Source of the DNA: HXMU1420-2 sp040830545
Lineage (GTDB): Bacteria > Pseudomonadota > Alphaproteobacteria > Rhodobacterales > Rhodobacteraceae
Direction of reading: 5' to 3'
Length of the DNA: 6,107 bases
Assembly (NCBI GenBank): GCA_040830545.1
Contig: JBFOMB010000068.1
Coordinates: forward strand, 1-6,107
Shown: one piece after another, positions 5,358 to 6,107 of the stretch
Layout of the letters: each line of letters begins with the position of its first letter
Numbering within the stretch: the stretch's first letter is position 1
Position numbers and translations under genes: made by a program
Notes under the pieces: model-generated
What the model saw: the letters and a program-made list of their open reading frames with translations, nothing else
What the model was told of the DNA's origin: nothing
Database searches by the model: none

Positions 5358-5900
5358 TTAACGCCCGATTTCCGTCCGCAAGGCCTGCATCAACTCGGTC
5401 AGGGTCTGGATGTACATGTCACCCTGCAACCGCCCCGCCTCGTCAAAGCCCGACCCGACCGCCGCCAAATGCATTTCCGGCCCCGCCAGAATGCGCGGGC
5501 GGAATGGCAGCAGGAAGCCGCGCAGAACCATCTGCGCCCGTTCCCCTCCGGCCCGACCAGCGGCGGCGGACATGACGGCAACGGGCTTGTCCTTCCATGG
5601 GTTGCCCTCAGGCCGGCTGACCCAGTCCAACGCGTTTTTCAGGGCACCGGAAGGTCCTTTGTTGTATTCCGGCGTCGACACAATCACCGCGTCTGCGGCA
5701 GCGATCTGATCGGCCAGCGTCTGAACCACAGCGGGCACGCCATCGCGGGCCTCGTCATCGCCATCATATAGCGGCAGGCGAATGTCGCCTTGCACATAGT
5801 CGCAATCGCCAAACAACCGCGCGGCCTCGTGCAACAGTTTGGTATTGCCAGAATCCGCCCGCAAAGAGCCGCTGATGCCGAGGAGTGTAGGGTTGCCCAT
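5358..5900 (-). CDS. NAD(P)H-dependent FMN reductase (flavodoxin-like fold)
   Basis: This 180-residue protein belongs to the NADPH-dependent FMN reductase family (SsuE/azoreductase/chromate-reductase-like). The FMN phosphate loop GISGSLRADSGN is at residues 8-19. The family signature TPEYNKGPSGALKNALDWVS is at 76-95, and a third flavin-contact segment SAAAGRAGGERAQ at 111-123. The known role of the family is two-electron reduction of FMN or of quinones, azo dyes or metal ions using NAD(P)H, in the cytosol. AGGTGA at 5907-5912 sits six bases before the ATG, a good ribosome site. It is the first gene of a two-gene operon with the racemase-like protein. No flavin-dependent monooxygenase is visible here, so its electron acceptor is unknown. 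The length matches the family and no key motif is missing. Confidence 0.92.
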   Translation of the reverse strand: MGNPTLLGISGSLRADSGNTKLLHEAARLFGDCDYVQGDIRLPLYDGDDEARDGVPAVVQTLADQIAAADAVIVSTPEYNKGPSGALKNALDWVSRPEGNPWKDKPVAVMSAAAGRAGGERAQMVLRGFLLPFRPRILAGPEMHLAAVGSGFDEAGRLQGDMYIQTLTELMQALRTEIGR

Positions 5901-5926
5901 GTCTATTCACCTGTCCGTTTCACTGG

Positions 5927-5940
5927 TGTGTGATCAGACA
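5927..5940. promoter_or_regulatory. Near-perfect 14-bp palindrome upstream of the FMN reductase operon, candidate operator
   Basis: TGTGTGATCAGACA is symmetric at six of its seven base pairs, with a TGATCA core flanked by TGT/ACA ends. It lies 26 bp upstream of the FMN reductase ATG, where a repressor site would block transcription of the two-gene operon. The outer TGT/ACA half-sites recall the TGTATACA palindrome near gntR but with wider spacing, so a shared regulator is only a guess. I could not identify a convincing -35/-10 pair in this gap. Confidence 0.3.
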
Positions 5941-5980
5941 TGGAATACGCGCGGGCCGGTTAAATGGCCAGAACAGAGTG

Positions 5981-6007
5981 CGCGCATCCACTGTGAGCGG
6001 ATGCGCG
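5981..6007 (-). terminator. Stem-loop 3' of the OmpA-family gene, candidate terminator
   Basis: CGCGCATCC (5981-5989) and GGATGCGCG (5999-6007) form a perfect 9-bp stem with a 9-nt loop, extendable by two wobble pairs. It starts 17 bp downstream of the minus-strand OmpA-family stop codon. Downstream on the minus strand the sequence CACTCTGTTCTGG is only mildly T-rich, so it is a weak intrinsic terminator or an mRNA 3' stabiliser. It separates the OmpA gene from the FMN reductase operon. Confidence 0.5.
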
Positions 6008-6024
6008 TGGCTAAGTACGCCCGA

Positions 6025-6107
6025 TCAAGCAGGCGCGTTAGGCGTCACGATCCGCTCCACCCGGCGGTTCTGCGCCATACCTTCGGTCGCCCGGGTTGAT
6101 GCCTGCG
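6025..6107 (-). CDS. OmpA-family protein, C-terminal fragment (5' part outside window)
   Basis: Only the last 26 codons plus a TGA stop lie in the window. The encoded end, QASTRATEGMAQNRRVERIV followed by TPNAPA, matches the close of the OmpA/MotB peptidoglycan-binding domain, where (A/S)T-xxG-xxxNRRVE is nearly invariant; the arginine pair contacts peptidoglycan diaminopimelate in known structures. The product is therefore probably an outer-membrane or lipid-anchored periplasmic protein. The fragment is too short to say which type (OmpA porin, Pal-like or other). The other reading frames here give no recognisable motif. A stem-loop follows at 5981-6007. Confidence 0.75.
   Translation of the reverse strand, partial: QASTRATEGMAQNRRVERIVTPNAPA

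Noticed and set aside
4581..5771. Long plus-strand open frame of 396 codons opposite the racemase and flavin-reductase genes
   Set aside because: It is antisense to two genes with clear family motifs, its product is rich in Arg, His, Gln and Pro with no recognisable domain, and it is explained by high-GC codon bias suppressing stops in the opposite frame.
5839..6099. Plus-strand open frame across the FMN reductase start and the window end
   Set aside because: It is antisense to the flavin reductase N-terminus and to the OmpA-type C-terminus, and has no recognisable domain.

Overview
The window looks like chromosomal DNA of a high-GC alphaproteobacterium, most probably of the Rhodobacterales (Roseobacter/Rhodobacter group). 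The basis is the strong G/C bias at third codon positions, a split and divergently arranged MnmC-type tRNA modification pair, and GC-rich intergenic hairpin repeats of a style I associate with that group. The assignment is an inference from recognition, not from a search.

Left part (1-1689): a 5'-complete but window-truncated mnmD-type tRNA methyltransferase on the minus strand and a FAD-dependent oxidoreductase of the MnmC C-terminal type on the plus strand. They share a leader of about 60 bp. In E. coli these two activities are fused in one protein that completes the mnm5(s2)U34 wobble modification. A 222-bp gap (1690-1911) follows, holding a string of perfect or near-perfect stem-loops between two convergent genes.

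Middle (1912-4420): a 563-residue thiamine-diphosphate enzyme of the acetolactate-synthase-like superfamily (minus) and a GntR/FCD-type regulator (plus), divergently transcribed from a 121-bp region. That region contains a perfect 12-bp palindrome, CCTGTATACAGG, the obvious candidate operator. No acetolactate synthase small subunit is present, so a biosynthetic ilvB role is not supported. A regulated catabolic role is more likely, with the substrate unknown.

Right part (4421-6107): a 140-bp element bounded by perfect 21-bp inverted arms fills most of the gap after the regulator. Then a minus-strand pair follows, an NAD(P)H-dependent FMN reductase and an Asp/Glu/hydantoin-racemase-family protein, separated by only 3 bp and so almost certainly one operon. 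The last 83 bases hold the C-terminal end of an OmpA-family protein on the minus strand, recognisable from its closing NRRVE motif.

The ThDP enzyme, GntR regulator, racemase-like protein and flavin reductase could form one small catabolic neighbourhood, since all are enzymes or regulators of organic-acid or amino-acid metabolism. Nothing in the sequence proves they share a pathway. I see no transposase, phage gene, CRISPR array, tRNA or rRNA gene. I found no clear new multi-gene system; the most notable items are the orphan metabolic cassette and the 140-bp inverted-repeat element.
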